NCBI GenBank assembly: GCA_017934545.1
Contig: JAGBJI010000012.1
Span: 1-64,000 of the forward strand
From: Bacteroidales bacterium
GTDB taxonomy: Bacteria > Bacteroidota > Bacteroidia > Bacteroidales > P3
Direction: 5' to 3'
DNA: 64,000 bases
The notes beneath the pieces were generated by a model, which ran no database searches, had not been told where the DNA came from, and worked only from the letters and a program-made list of their open reading frames with translations. Made by a program: the position numbers and the translations under genes. This document shows positions 15,931-25,248 of this stretch, piece after piece; position 1 is the stretch's first letter; each line of letters begins with the position of its first letter.

Positions 15931-16995
15931 ATGGGCTGGGAGAAAATAAATATTATACGGGATAACGGAGAAGAAGTACAGGCACAGGCTCCTGTTATCG
16001 TTTCTGCAAGCAGGAGTACGGATATTCCTGCGTTTTACTGTGATTGGTTTTTTGACAGATTGCAAGAAGGTTACTCCGCTTGGACTAATCCTTTCAACGG
16101 AGTAAAGAGTTATATTTCTTATGCAAAGACCCGCTTCATTGTCTTTTGGTCAAAGAATCCTGAACCGTTATTACAACATCTTGATATATTAAAAGAAAAG
16201 AATACCAAGTGTTATATACAATATACTTTGAATGATTACGAAAACGAGAAGTTGGAAAAAGGTGTCCCTGCGTTAAGTAAAAGAATTAAAACGTTCAAAT
16301 CTTTGGTTGAAAAGTTAGGCAATGGCAGCGTTGTGTGGAGATTTGACCCTTTGATATTAACTGATGCAACTGACGAGGCATTGCTGCTAAAGAAAATAGA
16401 GAATATCGGCGATGAGTTGTTGGGTTATACGGATAAACTTGTGTTTAGTTTTGCGGATATTTCTTCTTACCGCAAGGTTAAAAGCAATCTGGAGCATAAT
16501 AACGTAAGTTATAAGGAATGGACGCCGCAACAGATGAATGATTTTGCAGGAAAACTCTCCGAATTGAATAAACGCAAATGGAACTACACGCTTGCAACCT
16601 GCGGAGAGGCGATTGATTTGGATAAATACGGCATTGCGCACAATCATTGCGTAGATGATGATTTGATGATTAAACTTGCGTATGACGATAAGGTATTAAT
16701 GAATTTTTTAGGTGCGGAGATAAAACAAAGAGAAGCAGACTTGTTCGGAGAAAGTGCCGTACCGCAGAATGCAATTATTATAAATAAAGATTTATATGCA
16801 GTAAAAACGAAAAACAATAAGGACAAAGGACAACGCCAACACTGCGGATGTATGATAAGTAAGGATATAGGACAATATAATACCTGTCCGCACTTATGCG
16901 AATACTGTTACGCAAACGCAAGTAAGCAAACTGCGCTGAATAATTACTCAAAACACCAACAAAATCCGTATTCCGAAACAATTATAGGAGAATAA
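15931..16995 (+). CDS. DUF1848 family protein with C-terminal Cys cluster
   Basis: A 354-residue protein. The core VIVSASRSTDIPAFYCDWF and WTNPFNGVKSYIS and the later VVWRFDPLIL are typical of DUF1848, a family thought to resemble radical-SAM photoproduct-lyase-like TIM barrels. The C-terminus holds C305 and C307, then C319, C323 and C326 (CPHLCEYC), which likely bind an iron-sulfur cluster or zinc. Biochemical function is unknown. The next gene starts 6 bp after the stop, so the two are co-translated. First gene of a three-gene unit with a methyltransferase-like and a membrane protein. Confidence 0.8.
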   Translation: MGWEKINIIRDNGEEVQAQAPVIVSASRSTDIPAFYCDWFFDRLQEGYSAWTNPFNGVKSYISYAKTRFIVFWSKNPEPLLQHLDILKEKNTKCYIQYTLNDYENEKLEKGVPALSKRIKTFKSLVEKLGNGSVVWRFDPLILTDATDEALLLKKIENIGDELLGYTDKLVFSFADISSYRKVKSNLEHNNVSYKEWTPQQMNDFAGKLSELNKRKWNYTLATCGEAIDLDKYGIAHNHCVDDDLMIKLAYDDKVLMNFLGAEIKQREADLFGESAVPQNAIIINKDLYAVKTKNNKDKGQRQHCGCMISKDIGQYNTCPHLCEYCYANASKQTALNNYSKHQQNPYSETIIGE

Positions 16996-17001
16996 AAGAC
17001 T

Positions 17002-17877
17002 ATGGAACAAGATACAAGTTACGCATTACAAGTAAAATATTTAAAAGATATATCTTTTCAAAAGATAAGAGGCATTGCAAAGAATTTTTGTCAGAACTTA
17101 CCAAAAGAAGTAAGCGATGAATTGTACGAACAATTGGAAAGAGGCTGTGATTTGATTACTACCGAACCGCAGTTGCAACAATATATTTATTCTTTCGGTA
17201 ATATGCACGAGGCGAAACTTAACCTTGCCTTTGATAATGTGCCTAATGATATTTTTGATAACGAAGATATTGCCATTATTGACTACGGTTGCGGTCAGGC
17301 AATGGCAACTATGGTTTTGGCGGACTATATAAGAAAGAATAACTACAATATTGATAACATCAAAAACATCACTCTTATTGAACCGTCGCAAAAAGCATTG
17401 GACAGAGCGGAACTGCACGCCTCTTGTTTCTATCCTCCGACAACGCAAATCAAACCTGTCAATAAGTATATTGACGATTTGACCAAGGAAGACTTATATC
17501 AAGAACATTCTTTGGTAATCCATCTGTTTTCAAATATATTAGACGTTGATGTATTCTCATTGGAACAACTTGCCGACACAATAAAAGAAAGCAAATATCA
17601 ATCTGAATTATTTATTTGCGTAGGTCCATACTTCGGAGAGTTCTCTGACAGACAAGAAAGGTTTGATTATTTTTCAGAATTATTGTGTTATAATAAAATA
17701 TATTCTGAACGATACTGCAAAGGGGAATGGTCGGATAAGTGGACTTGCTCGGTGGATATTATTAAACACACTAATTATAATTACGATAAACTTCCTAACG
17801 AAGTTAAATTCAAAAACGAAAGACCTCTTGCTTTATTTAAGGCTATGAATTGCTATACTGGCAAACTTTGTCTATAA
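17002..17877 (+). CDS. Methyltransferase-like protein (SAM-binding fold), unknown substrate
   Basis: A 291-residue protein with a Rossmann-type motif I, IIDYGCGQAMATMVLADYI (D94 to A100), and ITLIEPSQKALDRAELH as the usual motif II acidic end, so it probably binds S-adenosylmethionine. The N-terminal 85 residues are helical. No substrate-specific motif is recognised. It lies 6 bp after the DUF1848 gene and its last 28 bp overlap the next frame. The ending TGKLCL comes straight after a well-packed stretch, so the protein may be complete, or it may continue in the next frame by frameshift. Confidence 0.6.
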   Translation: MEQDTSYALQVKYLKDISFQKIRGIAKNFCQNLPKEVSDELYEQLERGCDLITTEPQLQQYIYSFGNMHEAKLNLAFDNVPNDIFDNEDIAIIDYGCGQAMATMVLADYIRKNNYNIDNIKNITLIEPSQKALDRAELHASCFYPPTTQIKPVNKYIDDLTKEDLYQEHSLVIHLFSNILDVDVFSLEQLADTIKESKYQSELFICVGPYFGEFSDRQERFDYFSELLCYNKIYSERYCKGEWSDKWTCSVDIIKHTNYNYDKLPNEVKFKNERPLALFKAMNCYTGKLCL

Positions 17878-18410
17878 TCAACGGCAAAGACGGCGGCAGA
17901 TACGACGAAGACGGCAACATCAAAGATTATGCGAGAGTTCGCTTTGCCACTTACTACGATAGAAGCGGCAACAAACAATCTCTACGAGTAACCTCATCGT
18001 TGTGGGTAAAAGACAAAGACGGCAACGATGTAATGTCTGATGAACAGTTACGTCAATGCATTACTTCTCTTATTGTTGTTGAATCTTTAGATAGACAAGC
18101 ATATGAACAATACGGTAAAAAACAATACCATAATCTTTTGTGTCTAAATAATAAGAATATCCATAAAAAAGAAGGAAGCAATCTTCATAATAATAAACTT
18201 AAGACTTTGGATTTGTCAAAGATAGATTTAGATGTTCTAAAAAAGCAAAGTGAAGAAAGTTTAGATAGATTAAAACAAATAGAGAGATTAAAACCTTTAC
18301 CTCAAATGAAACCTAAAAAAGATGATGATTTTGATTTTAATTTATTAGTTGGGTTATTTATTTTTTTGTTAGTACTAATAGTAGCGACCTGTTCTGGAGC
18401 ATTTAATTAA
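17850..18410 (+). CDS. Hypothetical protein with C-terminal membrane anchor
   Basis: Open frame of up to 186 codons with no ATG near its start; the best start is a TTG at 17850 or 17868, inside the end of the methyltransferase-like gene. The N-terminal 75 residues (IINGKDGGRYDEDGN, YARVRFATYYDRSGNKQ) look like a compact beta domain; then comes a Lys/Asn/Glu-rich linker and one membrane segment (LLVGLFIFLLVLIVATC) with almost nothing after it, so a tail-anchored protein facing the cytoplasm. I do not recognise the family. Either a coupled third gene or the C-terminal part of the previous one after a frameshift. Confidence 0.5.
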   Translation: MLYWQTLSIINGKDGGRYDEDGNIKDYARVRFATYYDRSGNKQSLRVTSSLWVKDKDGNDVMSDEQLRQCITSLIVVESLDRQAYEQYGKKQYHNLLCLNNKNIHKKEGSNLHNNKLKTLDLSKIDLDVLKKQSEESLDRLKQIERLKPLPQMKPKKDDDFDFNLLVGLFIFLLVLIVATCSGAFN

Positions 18411-18585
18411 GCAATAATATTACAAAATATATACTATAAATTCAACAAACGAGAAAACATATTATATTTTTATAAAGAATAATTTCCGTTAATAACACCT
18501 TAAATAATACACTTTATCAGAGTTATTAACAGGCAATGTCAGTAAATAAAAGATTATAAATTCTACTGATACTTCTTTCTTGTTG

Positions 18586-18617
18586 TACTTTTGCAAAGTA
18601 AAACAAATTAAAGGAGA
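18586..18617 (+). promoter_or_regulatory. -7 box and Shine-Dalgarno of the orphan gene
   Basis: TACTTTTG (18586-18593) is followed by AAGGAGA (18611-18617) eight bases before the ATG at 18625. A strong Shine-Dalgarno is unusual for Bacteroidetes genes and sets the start codon. Confidence 0.6.
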
Positions 18618-18624
18618 GAATATT

Positions 18625-19374
18625 ATGAACAAATATGCAAAAGGAATTTTTATAACAAAAGTAGGAACTGAGATTATAAAACAAAGACTTAATGAAATAA
18701 TAGAAGATTCTAAAAAGTATGCACCTAATAATTCTATGCGACGGAATTTATACAAGAGTATTTGTCATCAATTAATCCAACTATTTGATAACTATTTTGA
18801 AAATAATATTTGGAGTGTCAGCAATTGCAGAGAAATGTTGTGTAATATGTACTTTTCAGATAATATAGAGCAGTTACAATTTAAAGAAGCATATGTAAAA
18901 GGAATTTTAGTGGAACTGAAAATAATGCTTAATAATATGATACCATTAAACCATTTACCGTCTTGTAGCGATAAGTTTGAAATCAAGGGGAAAGACATTG
19001 TTTTAAAATCTATAAAGAATATTTCACAAAATGATATAATATCAAAATTTACTTCTGTTATTAATTTAGTAGATAAAGCGGGAGATGTTTCAAGAATTAA
19101 TAATATTGCTTCATTCTATATGCCAATTTATAATGAATTAAACAGATTAATTTATGAAGAAAATTGGACACTATCTTCTATAGAACAACACTTATTGTTA
19201 AGAGTAAAAGCAGAGTTGAGTTATTGCTATCTTGCAGCAGTAAAAACCGGCATTGAGATTGCACAAGAAGTTAAAGATTTAATTAAAAATGAAGACCAAG
19301 CTAAAAATTATATAAACAAATACTCACAATCAGACTATAATTTTAATAGTTACTTACTTTCACCGCAAATTTAA
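18625..19374 (+). CDS. Hypothetical protein, AT-rich orphan
   Basis: A 249-residue, mostly helical soluble protein beginning MNKYAKGIFITKVG. I reject the longer start because a -7 box and Shine-Dalgarno lie within it. No signal peptide, membrane segment or known motif. The gene is visibly richer in A and T than its neighbours (runs of AAT, AAA, ATT codons), which suggests recent acquisition. It stands alone: 214 bp after the membrane-protein frame, and convergent with the MATE gene. Function not assignable. Confidence 0.7.
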   Translation: MNKYAKGIFITKVGTEIIKQRLNEIIEDSKKYAPNNSMRRNLYKSICHQLIQLFDNYFENNIWSVSNCREMLCNMYFSDNIEQLQFKEAYVKGILVELKIMLNNMIPLNHLPSCSDKFEIKGKDIVLKSIKNISQNDIISKFTSVINLVDKAGDVSRINNIASFYMPIYNELNRLIYEENWTLSSIEQHLLLRVKAELSYCYLAAVKTGIEIAQEVKDLIKNEDQAKNYINKYSQSDYNFNSYLLSPQI

Positions 19375-19534
19375 GAAAATAAAATCTTTGTTTGTGGGTA
19401 AAATTTACAGAACTTAAAAGAAAATCATCAATTTTAAGTTTAAAGTTTTGTAGAATACTAAAAATATAAAGAGAATTTTGTGAAATAAAAACAATAATAA
19501 ATTGCAATATCCCTGCCGACAGTACCCTATTACC

Positions 19535-20869
19535 TTAATAATTATACCGTGATTGGTATTTTTTCAACAGCGTTATTGCCAAGCCAAGTGACAATATCTC
19601 GGCGACCCAAACGGAAAACCAAATACTTTCTGCACCGAACAGCAAAGGCAAAACAAATACCGCCGAAGTTTCAAATACTAACGCACGCACCGTTGATATA
19701 ACCGCTGAAACAAAACCGTTGTTCAATGCGGTAAAGAACGAAGATGCGTAGAAATTGAACCCTACTATTATATAGGACACGCCGTATATCATAAAAGCTT
19801 TGCGTGTCAGGGCGAACAATTGTGCATCGTAACCGACAAAGAGTTGTGCTAACGGATAGGCAAGCAATTCCAAGCAAACGGTAAGCACAATGCCTAAAGC
19901 AAAAACTAATTTGACGCTTCTGTGAAATACATTTCTCAATTCATTATGATTCTTTGCCCCGTAGTTGTAGCTGATTATCGGAGCGGTTCCTATTGCGTAG
20001 CCGAGAAACACTGCAAAGAAAATAAACTGTACATACATTATCACGCCGAATGCAGCGACCCCGTTTTCGCCTATATATTTCATCAGTTGAAAATTATAAC
20101 ACATGGCAACTATAGAGCCTGATATGTTGGCAAAGAACTCGCTCATACCGTTGTAAAGCGTTTGTAATAAAGCCTTACCGTCAAAAGATGTTTTGACAAA
20201 GCGAAGCAATGAAGTGTTAGGAAAAGCGAAATAAACCAAAGGTATCAACCCGCCTGCCGCTTGTGAAACCGCCGTAGCGATTGCCGCACCCGAAAGCCCC
20301 ATATCACAAACCACTATCAACAAATAATCCAGCACGATATTCATCACCCCTGCCACCACTGTGATTTGCAATCCCAATTTCGGCTTTTCGGACGCTACGA
20401 TAATAGGTTGAAACATGTTTTGCAGTATAAAACAAGGCAATGCCGTAAGAATCAGCCTTCCGTAATGCACACAATGCTTCACCATATCGCCTTTAGCCCC
20501 CAAAAGCACGGCAACATCTTCCAAAAAAACGATACCGAACAAGGCGATAACAATTCCTGCACAAAAACCGAAGAGAGTTATCAATGAAAAAATGCGGTTG
20601 GCTTTGCATCTGTCGCCTTCACCAATGGTTTTGGCGACCAATGCACTTCCGCCCGTGCCGAGCATAAATCCCAATACACCCAGCAGCATTAAAAACGGCA
20701 TAATAAAGTTCACGGCTGCGAATTGTGTTTTGCCGACAAAATTTGATACGAACACGCCGTCAACTACGCCGTATACGGACGTGAACACCATCATTACAAT
20801 TGACGGAATAGTAAACCGAATCAATTTTCTGTAACCGAAACTGTCCGAAAGTTGTATTGCCTGTGCCAT
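19535..20869 (-). CDS. MATE family efflux transporter
   Basis: A 444-residue inner-membrane protein with about 12 membrane segments, starting with SFGYRKLIRFTIPSIVMMVFTSVYGVVDGVFVSN, the usual MATE first helix. The two homologous halves are clear (second half from about residue 230, SEFFANISGSIVAMCYNFQL). Exports cationic compounds in exchange for Na+ or H+ in known members; the substrate here is unknown. Single gene. A -7 box on the minus strand (TATCTTTG, 20929-20936) lies 60 bp upstream. The C-terminus (LLKKYQSRYNY) is short, unlike the second MATE of this window, which carries a peptidase. Confidence 0.9.
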   Translation of the reverse strand: MAQAIQLSDSFGYRKLIRFTIPSIVMMVFTSVYGVVDGVFVSNFVGKTQFAAVNFIMPFLMLLGVLGFMLGTGGSALVAKTIGEGDRCKANRIFSLITLFGFCAGIVIALFGIVFLEDVAVLLGAKGDMVKHCVHYGRLILTALPCFILQNMFQPIIVASEKPKLGLQITVVAGVMNIVLDYLLIVVCDMGLSGAAIATAVSQAAGGLIPLVYFAFPNTSLLRFVKTSFDGKALLQTLYNGMSEFFANISGSIVAMCYNFQLMKYIGENGVAAFGVIMYVQFIFFAVFLGYAIGTAPIISYNYGAKNHNELRNVFHRSVKLVFALGIVLTVCLELLAYPLAQLFVGYDAQLFALTRKAFMIYGVSYIIVGFNFYASSFFTALNNGFVSAVISTVRALVFETSAVFVLPLLFGAESIWFSVWVAEILSLGLAITLLKKYQSRYNY

Positions 20870-21281
20870 AAAGCCGTTTATGCCTTTATCCTACTCAATT
20901 ACGTTTATACTTTTTTGCAATAAAAATGCAAAGATACGCAAATTAACCCGAACAATCCCCTACTCTTCCGCCGACAAAGCATTTATTACAATTATATCTT
21001 TACTTTTTACAATTGATGCTTTACACTTTGCCGTATTATTTTCAGAATCCGTTTTCAAAAAACATATGTATTTTTTCAAAAAAACATATGAATTTTTATA
21101 AAAAAACATATGTTTTTCGTTTCAAAAACATATGTTTTTTATTTTTACTTTCTGAAAAGAATTTTTTACGGCGGCATTTTTTCGGAGGTATTGCGTCGTT
21201 TGAGTATAAATTTATTCAGCAAATACAACAGTTTAAATAATTTTTTGTACCTTTGCACACCGATATACAAAACATTAACAT
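20870..21281. other. Intergenic region between MATE and rsfS genes
   Basis: Divergent promoters lie at the two ends: minus-strand TATCTTTG at 20929-20936 and plus-strand TACCTTTG at 21248-21255. Between them is a four-core CATATG element (21039-21159). Nothing else recognised. Confidence 0.6.
21039..21159. repeat. CATATG intergenic element, four cores
   Basis: CATATG at 21063, 21085, 21107 and 21129, spaced by exactly 22 bp, with A-tracts left and T-tracts right. Bounded by TTTTCAGAATCCG and CTTTCTGAAAAG. Nearly identical to the elements at 29402, 56513 and 10311. Confidence 0.88.
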
Positions 21282-21656
21282 ATGACTTTAGACAGAAAAG
21301 CATCGCAGTTGTTGTCCAAAATAGCGGTAAAAGCCATACAGGACAAACTCGGCAAAGACATAACCCTGATAGATTTTGAAGGAATCAACGGTTCATTGTT
21401 TGATTTTTACGTTATATGCACCGCCAATTCACCTTCGCATGCCGACACTTTGGCAGAGTATATAAGGGAAAAAGTAAAACAAGAGATGAAACTCATACCC
21501 CATTCCGAAGAAGGCCTGCAAAATTGCAATTGGGTGTTATTGGATTATTTTGACGTAATCATTCACATCTTCTTACCCGAAGCAAGAGAGTTTTACAATA
21601 TAGAAAACATGTGGAAAGACGTCAAAACAACGCATTATCCTAACGTTAACGAATAA
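21282..21656 (+). CDS. rsfS: Ribosome silencing factor RsfS
   Basis: A 124-residue protein that in the family binds uL14 on the 50S subunit and blocks subunit joining in slow growth. Seen: ITLIDFEGINGSLFDFYVICTA and GLQNCNWVLLDYFDVIIHIF, then EAREFYNIENMW, all standard RsfS/Iojap signatures. The stop is 5 bp before ftsH. It leads the run rsfS-ftsH-LUD-cdsA-psd, an arrangement often seen in Bacteroidales. Confidence 0.95.
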   Translation: MTLDRKASQLLSKIAVKAIQDKLGKDITLIDFEGINGSLFDFYVICTANSPSHADTLAEYIREKVKQEMKLIPHSEEGLQNCNWVLLDYFDVIIHIFLPEAREFYNIENMWKDVKTTHYPNVNE

Positions 21657-21661
21657 ATTTT

Positions 21662-23722
21662 ATGGCAGACAAAAAAAATAAACAGTTCAAAGTCAATCCT
21701 ACACAGGGAGATAAAAAGAAATTCAACATCTCCTGGATATATATAGCGGTATTGATAATTATTTTCGTCATATATATAAGCGGCGACAGACAGAGCAACG
21801 TCAACCGCGAGATAGGCTGGGACAAGTTGCAAAAAGTATTGGTTCAAAAAGATTATTCAAAAATTACCGTAGTCAATAACGAGTTTGCGGAGATAACCAT
21901 AAAGACCGACGCCATAAGGCGTGACACCATGTACAACGACTTGGTGCATACCGACGGAGGCATGTTTTCGGACAACAAAACGGATTTGTCCAAACTCAAT
22001 GCGATTTATATCTACAAGTTTGTCAACTACGAAGATTTCCGCGACCAGTTAAAAACGGTGGAAAACCAATGGATAGCACAGGATACTACGGACAAAGCCC
22101 TGACGGAATTGCAAAAACAGGAGGTTATAGCCTCGGACAGAATAAATATTTTGAGTGAAAAACGCCGCAGTTTGTTATCCGAAAACATGTATTTCATACT
22201 TTACATTGCGGGAATCATACTTTTGTGGGTTGTTTTCTTCAGAATGATGGGACGCGGAGCGGGTGCCGCAAGCGGAGGAATAGGCAATATTTTCTCCGTA
22301 GGCCGAAGCAAAGCCAAACTTTACGAAAAAGGCAAGAACGTGGAGGTAACCTTCGCCGATGTGGCGGGATTGGAAGAAGCCAAAGTGGAGGTCATGGAGA
22401 TTGTGGACTTTTTGAAAAACCCTGACAAATACACCAAGCTCGGCGGAAAGATACCTAAAGGAGCGTTGTTGGTAGGTCCTCCGGGTACGGGTAAGACCTT
22501 GTTGGCAAAAGCCGTGGCAGGAGAAGCCAAAGTTCCGTTCTTTTCCATGAGCGGAAGCGATTTTGTGGAAATGTTTGTCGGTGTGGGAGCCTCAAGGGTG
22601 AGAGATTTGTTCGCCAATGCCAAGAGTAAAGCCCCGTGTATAATATTTATAGACGAAATAGACGCAATAGGCCGTGCAAGAGGCAAGACTTTGGCAAGCG
22701 GAGCTAACGACGAACGAGAAAACACTCTCAACCAATTGCTGACGGAGATGGACGGATTTTCAACCAATGCGGGAGTTATCATCTTGGCTGCCACAAACCG
22801 TGCGGAGATATTAGACCCTGCCCTTTTGCGTGCAGGAAGATTTGACCGTCAGATATACGTTGAATTGCCGGGAGTGAAAGAAAGAAAGGCTATATTTGAC
22901 GTACACATGAAAAATCTTAAGTTCAACGCCTCTGAAGTCAATGTTGAGTTTTTGGCAAAACAGACTCCAGGATTTTCGGGTGCGGACATAGCCAACATAT
23001 GCAACGAAGCAGTGTTGATAGCAGCCCGTCATAACAACCAGACTATAGGATGGCAGGATTTCCTTGACGCTATAGACCGCATAGTAGGCGGAATGGAGAA
23101 AAAGAGTAAGATAATCACCCCTAACGAAAAGAAACGCATAGCTTACCATGAGGCAGGCCACGCTTCCGTTTCGTGGTTAAGGGAGTTTGCAAATCCGCTT
23201 ATAAAAGTGACGATTGTACCAAGGGGGCAGGCATTGGGTGCTGCATGGTACGTACCTGAAGAACGTCAGATTACAACCAAATCCCAATTGACCGACCAAA
23301 TGATTTCGCTTTTGGGCGGACGTGCAAGCGAAGAGATAATCTTCGGAGAAGTGTCCACCGGAGCGTTGAACGATTTGGAAAGAGCCACAAAAATGGCAAT
23401 GTCAATGATAACTTACTACGGACTGGACAGTGAAATAGGCAACATATCTTACTATGATTCTTCGCCAGAAAGGGAATACACCATAGGCAAACCTTACAGT
23501 GAGAAAACGGCACAACTTATAGACAAACAAGTTCACGATTTGATAGAATCCATTTATCAACAGGCGAAAGAATTGTTACTGTCCCACAAAGACCAATTGA
23601 CACAACTGGCCGAGCTTTTGATAGAAAAAGAAGTTATCTTCCGAGAAGACGTTGAACAAATCTTCGGTCCGCGTCAGTGGGAAGACAACGTGGAAGGTAT
23701 CAAAGACATGGTAACAAACTGA
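21662..23722 (+). CDS. ftsH: ATP-dependent zinc metalloprotease FtsH
   Basis: Membrane-bound quality-control protease of 686 residues. Two membrane segments (about 24-40 and 178-194) flank a periplasmic domain that is larger than in E. coli FtsH. Then the AAA domain with Walker A GPPGTGKT from G272, Walker B IIFIDEIDAIG and the arginine-finger region LRAGRFDRQIY, then the M41 peptidase with HEAGH at 496-500 and the downstream Asp in NDLERATKMA. Complete. Starts 5 bp after rsfS. Confidence 0.97.
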   Translation: MADKKNKQFKVNPTQGDKKKFNISWIYIAVLIIIFVIYISGDRQSNVNREIGWDKLQKVLVQKDYSKITVVNNEFAEITIKTDAIRRDTMYNDLVHTDGGMFSDNKTDLSKLNAIYIYKFVNYEDFRDQLKTVENQWIAQDTTDKALTELQKQEVIASDRINILSEKRRSLLSENMYFILYIAGIILLWVVFFRMMGRGAGAASGGIGNIFSVGRSKAKLYEKGKNVEVTFADVAGLEEAKVEVMEIVDFLKNPDKYTKLGGKIPKGALLVGPPGTGKTLLAKAVAGEAKVPFFSMSGSDFVEMFVGVGASRVRDLFANAKSKAPCIIFIDEIDAIGRARGKTLASGANDERENTLNQLLTEMDGFSTNAGVIILAATNRAEILDPALLRAGRFDRQIYVELPGVKERKAIFDVHMKNLKFNASEVNVEFLAKQTPGFSGADIANICNEAVLIAARHNNQTIGWQDFLDAIDRIVGGMEKKSKIITPNEKKRIAYHEAGHASVSWLREFANPLIKVTIVPRGQALGAAWYVPEERQITTKSQLTDQMISLLGGRASEEIIFGEVSTGALNDLERATKMAMSMITYYGLDSEIGNISYYDSSPEREYTIGKPYSEKTAQLIDKQVHDLIESIYQQAKELLLSHKDQLTQLAELLIEKEVIFREDVEQIFGPRQWEDNVEGIKDMVTN

Positions 23723-23767
23723 AAACGGCGTATTATTTATTGCAACTCATAACCATAACCCCGCAAA

Positions 23768-24352
23768 ATGAAAAACAGTTCGGAAAAAGAGAAAATATTA
23801 AAATTGTTAAGAGGCTCTCTTTTGAACAGGGACAAGCAAATCTCTACCGTAGAAACGCATGAGGAGATTTTTACTCCTTGCAATGACGACCCGGTTATGG
23901 TGTTTGCCGAAAAATTATCTATGGACGGGGGAATTTTTGTTTATTGCCAAAACGAACAGGAGCTGTTCAGCAAGTTAAAAAACTTGGCTTCGTACAGACA
24001 ATGGGACCAATACAACGCCTATTCTGCCTCTTTGTGCAGTTATTTGCAGAACAATCAACTGAAATCTTCGCTTGCCGATTCGTCAGTATCGGTAGGTATC
24101 TCCCTGTGTCAAGGTATTGTCGCCCCGACGGGCAGCATTATCATCACCTCAACGCAGGGTGCGGGTGACACATTGATACATTTTCCGCAGATAATGATTG
24201 TTATAGCCATGACTTCGCAGATTTACACTTCGTACAAACAAATTCTGAATCTCATGCCACCCACTTTGCCGCAGTGGATACTGTCCATAAGGTCGGGCAA
24301 ACTGATAAAGGAAGAAATAAAAGAACTTTATCTTTTCGTAGTTGACGAATAA
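23768..24352 (+). CDS. LUD domain protein (LutC/YkgG-like)
   Basis: A 194-residue soluble protein with the LUD fold pattern: SVSVGISLCQGIVAPTGSII and STQGAGDTLIHFPQIMIVIA near the middle, and LPQWILSIRSGK near the C-terminus. LutC relatives serve in lactate oxidation with LutA and LutB, but those are not here; in Bacteroidetes this copy sits between ftsH and cdsA, and its role there is not known to me. Starts 45 bp after ftsH, same operon. Confidence 0.8.
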   Translation: MKNSSEKEKILKLLRGSLLNRDKQISTVETHEEIFTPCNDDPVMVFAEKLSMDGGIFVYCQNEQELFSKLKNLASYRQWDQYNAYSASLCSYLQNNQLKSSLADSSVSVGISLCQGIVAPTGSIIITSTQGAGDTLIHFPQIMIVIAMTSQIYTSYKQILNLMPPTLPQWILSIRSGKLIKEEIKELYLFVVDE

Positions 24353-24390
24353 ACACAGTATGTTTTAATATTTTTCAGCCAATACATCAC

Positions 24391-25206
24391 ATGAACAATT
24401 TAACCAAACGCGCAATCACAGGTACAATATATGTATTAAGCGTCATAGCCGCAATATTTATCCACCCAATATGCTGTGCCGTTTATTTTTTAATTATTTC
24501 TGCAATCGGATTGTGGGAATTCTTTAACGTAGCAGGCAAAAAGAATATCGTAGCAGACAGAATCACGGCAATAGGACTTGGTTTGCTTACATACTCTTGT
24601 ATATTGCTTTTATCACAAGGTGAATTTCAAACCGCAAAAAGAGTTCTTGCCATAGCAATAATAGGTGTTATTATAATATTTGTCAATGAAATGTACCGCA
24701 AAAGTGAAAACCCGTTCACCAATATTGCTTACACGCTGACGGGAGTGTTTTACGTTGCCGTGCCTTTGGCTTTGACCAATTGGATTGTAAACTTCAACGG
24801 CACGTATTCACCGATGGTGCTGATGAGTGTATTTATCTTTGCATGGTGTAATGATACTTTTGCTTACCTTACGGGAATGAAACTCGGCAAACACAAACTT
24901 TTTGAACGTATATCCCCGAAAAAAACTTGGGAAGGTTGGATTGGCGGATTTGTTTTTACTGTTATTGCCGCTTTTATTGTGTCTTGGTTTTCTGATGCAC
25001 TTGCTTTGGCGGATTTTATTGCCATTGCGGTAATAACAAGTGTAGTGGGAACTTTCGGCGATTTGACGGAAAGCATGTTTAAACGGCAAATGCAAGTCAA
25101 AGACAGCGGAAATATTTTGCCAGGACACGGCGGAATATTAGACCGTTTTGACATTTTACTGCTTGTAATCCCCGCCGTAGTTTGCTATTTTCTGATTAGA
25201 TTTTAA
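24391..25206 (+). CDS. cdsA: Phosphatidate cytidylyltransferase
   Basis: Makes CDP-diacylglycerol from phosphatidate and CTP in the inner membrane. 271 residues with seven or eight membrane segments, and the family signature near the C-terminus: GDLTESMFKRQMQVKDSG and then LPGHGGILDRFD. Length is normal. Followed 42 bp on by psd, which acts two steps later in phosphatidylethanolamine synthesis; the intermediate pssA is not in this window. Confidence 0.95.
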   Translation: MNNLTKRAITGTIYVLSVIAAIFIHPICCAVYFLIISAIGLWEFFNVAGKKNIVADRITAIGLGLLTYSCILLLSQGEFQTAKRVLAIAIIGVIIIFVNEMYRKSENPFTNIAYTLTGVFYVAVPLALTNWIVNFNGTYSPMVLMSVFIFAWCNDTFAYLTGMKLGKHKLFERISPKKTWEGWIGGFVFTVIAAFIVSWFSDALALADFIAIAVITSVVGTFGDLTESMFKRQMQVKDSGNILPGHGGILDRFDILLLVIPAVVCYFLIRF

Positions 25207-25248
25207 TCAAATACACAATATAATATAGTATATTAAACAATTAATACA

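Noticed and set aside
14695-19374. Calling the 14.7-19.4 kb region a known defence system or prophage
   Set aside because: No integrase, phage structural gene, nuclease or recognised defence set is visible; only a loose association of accessory genes.
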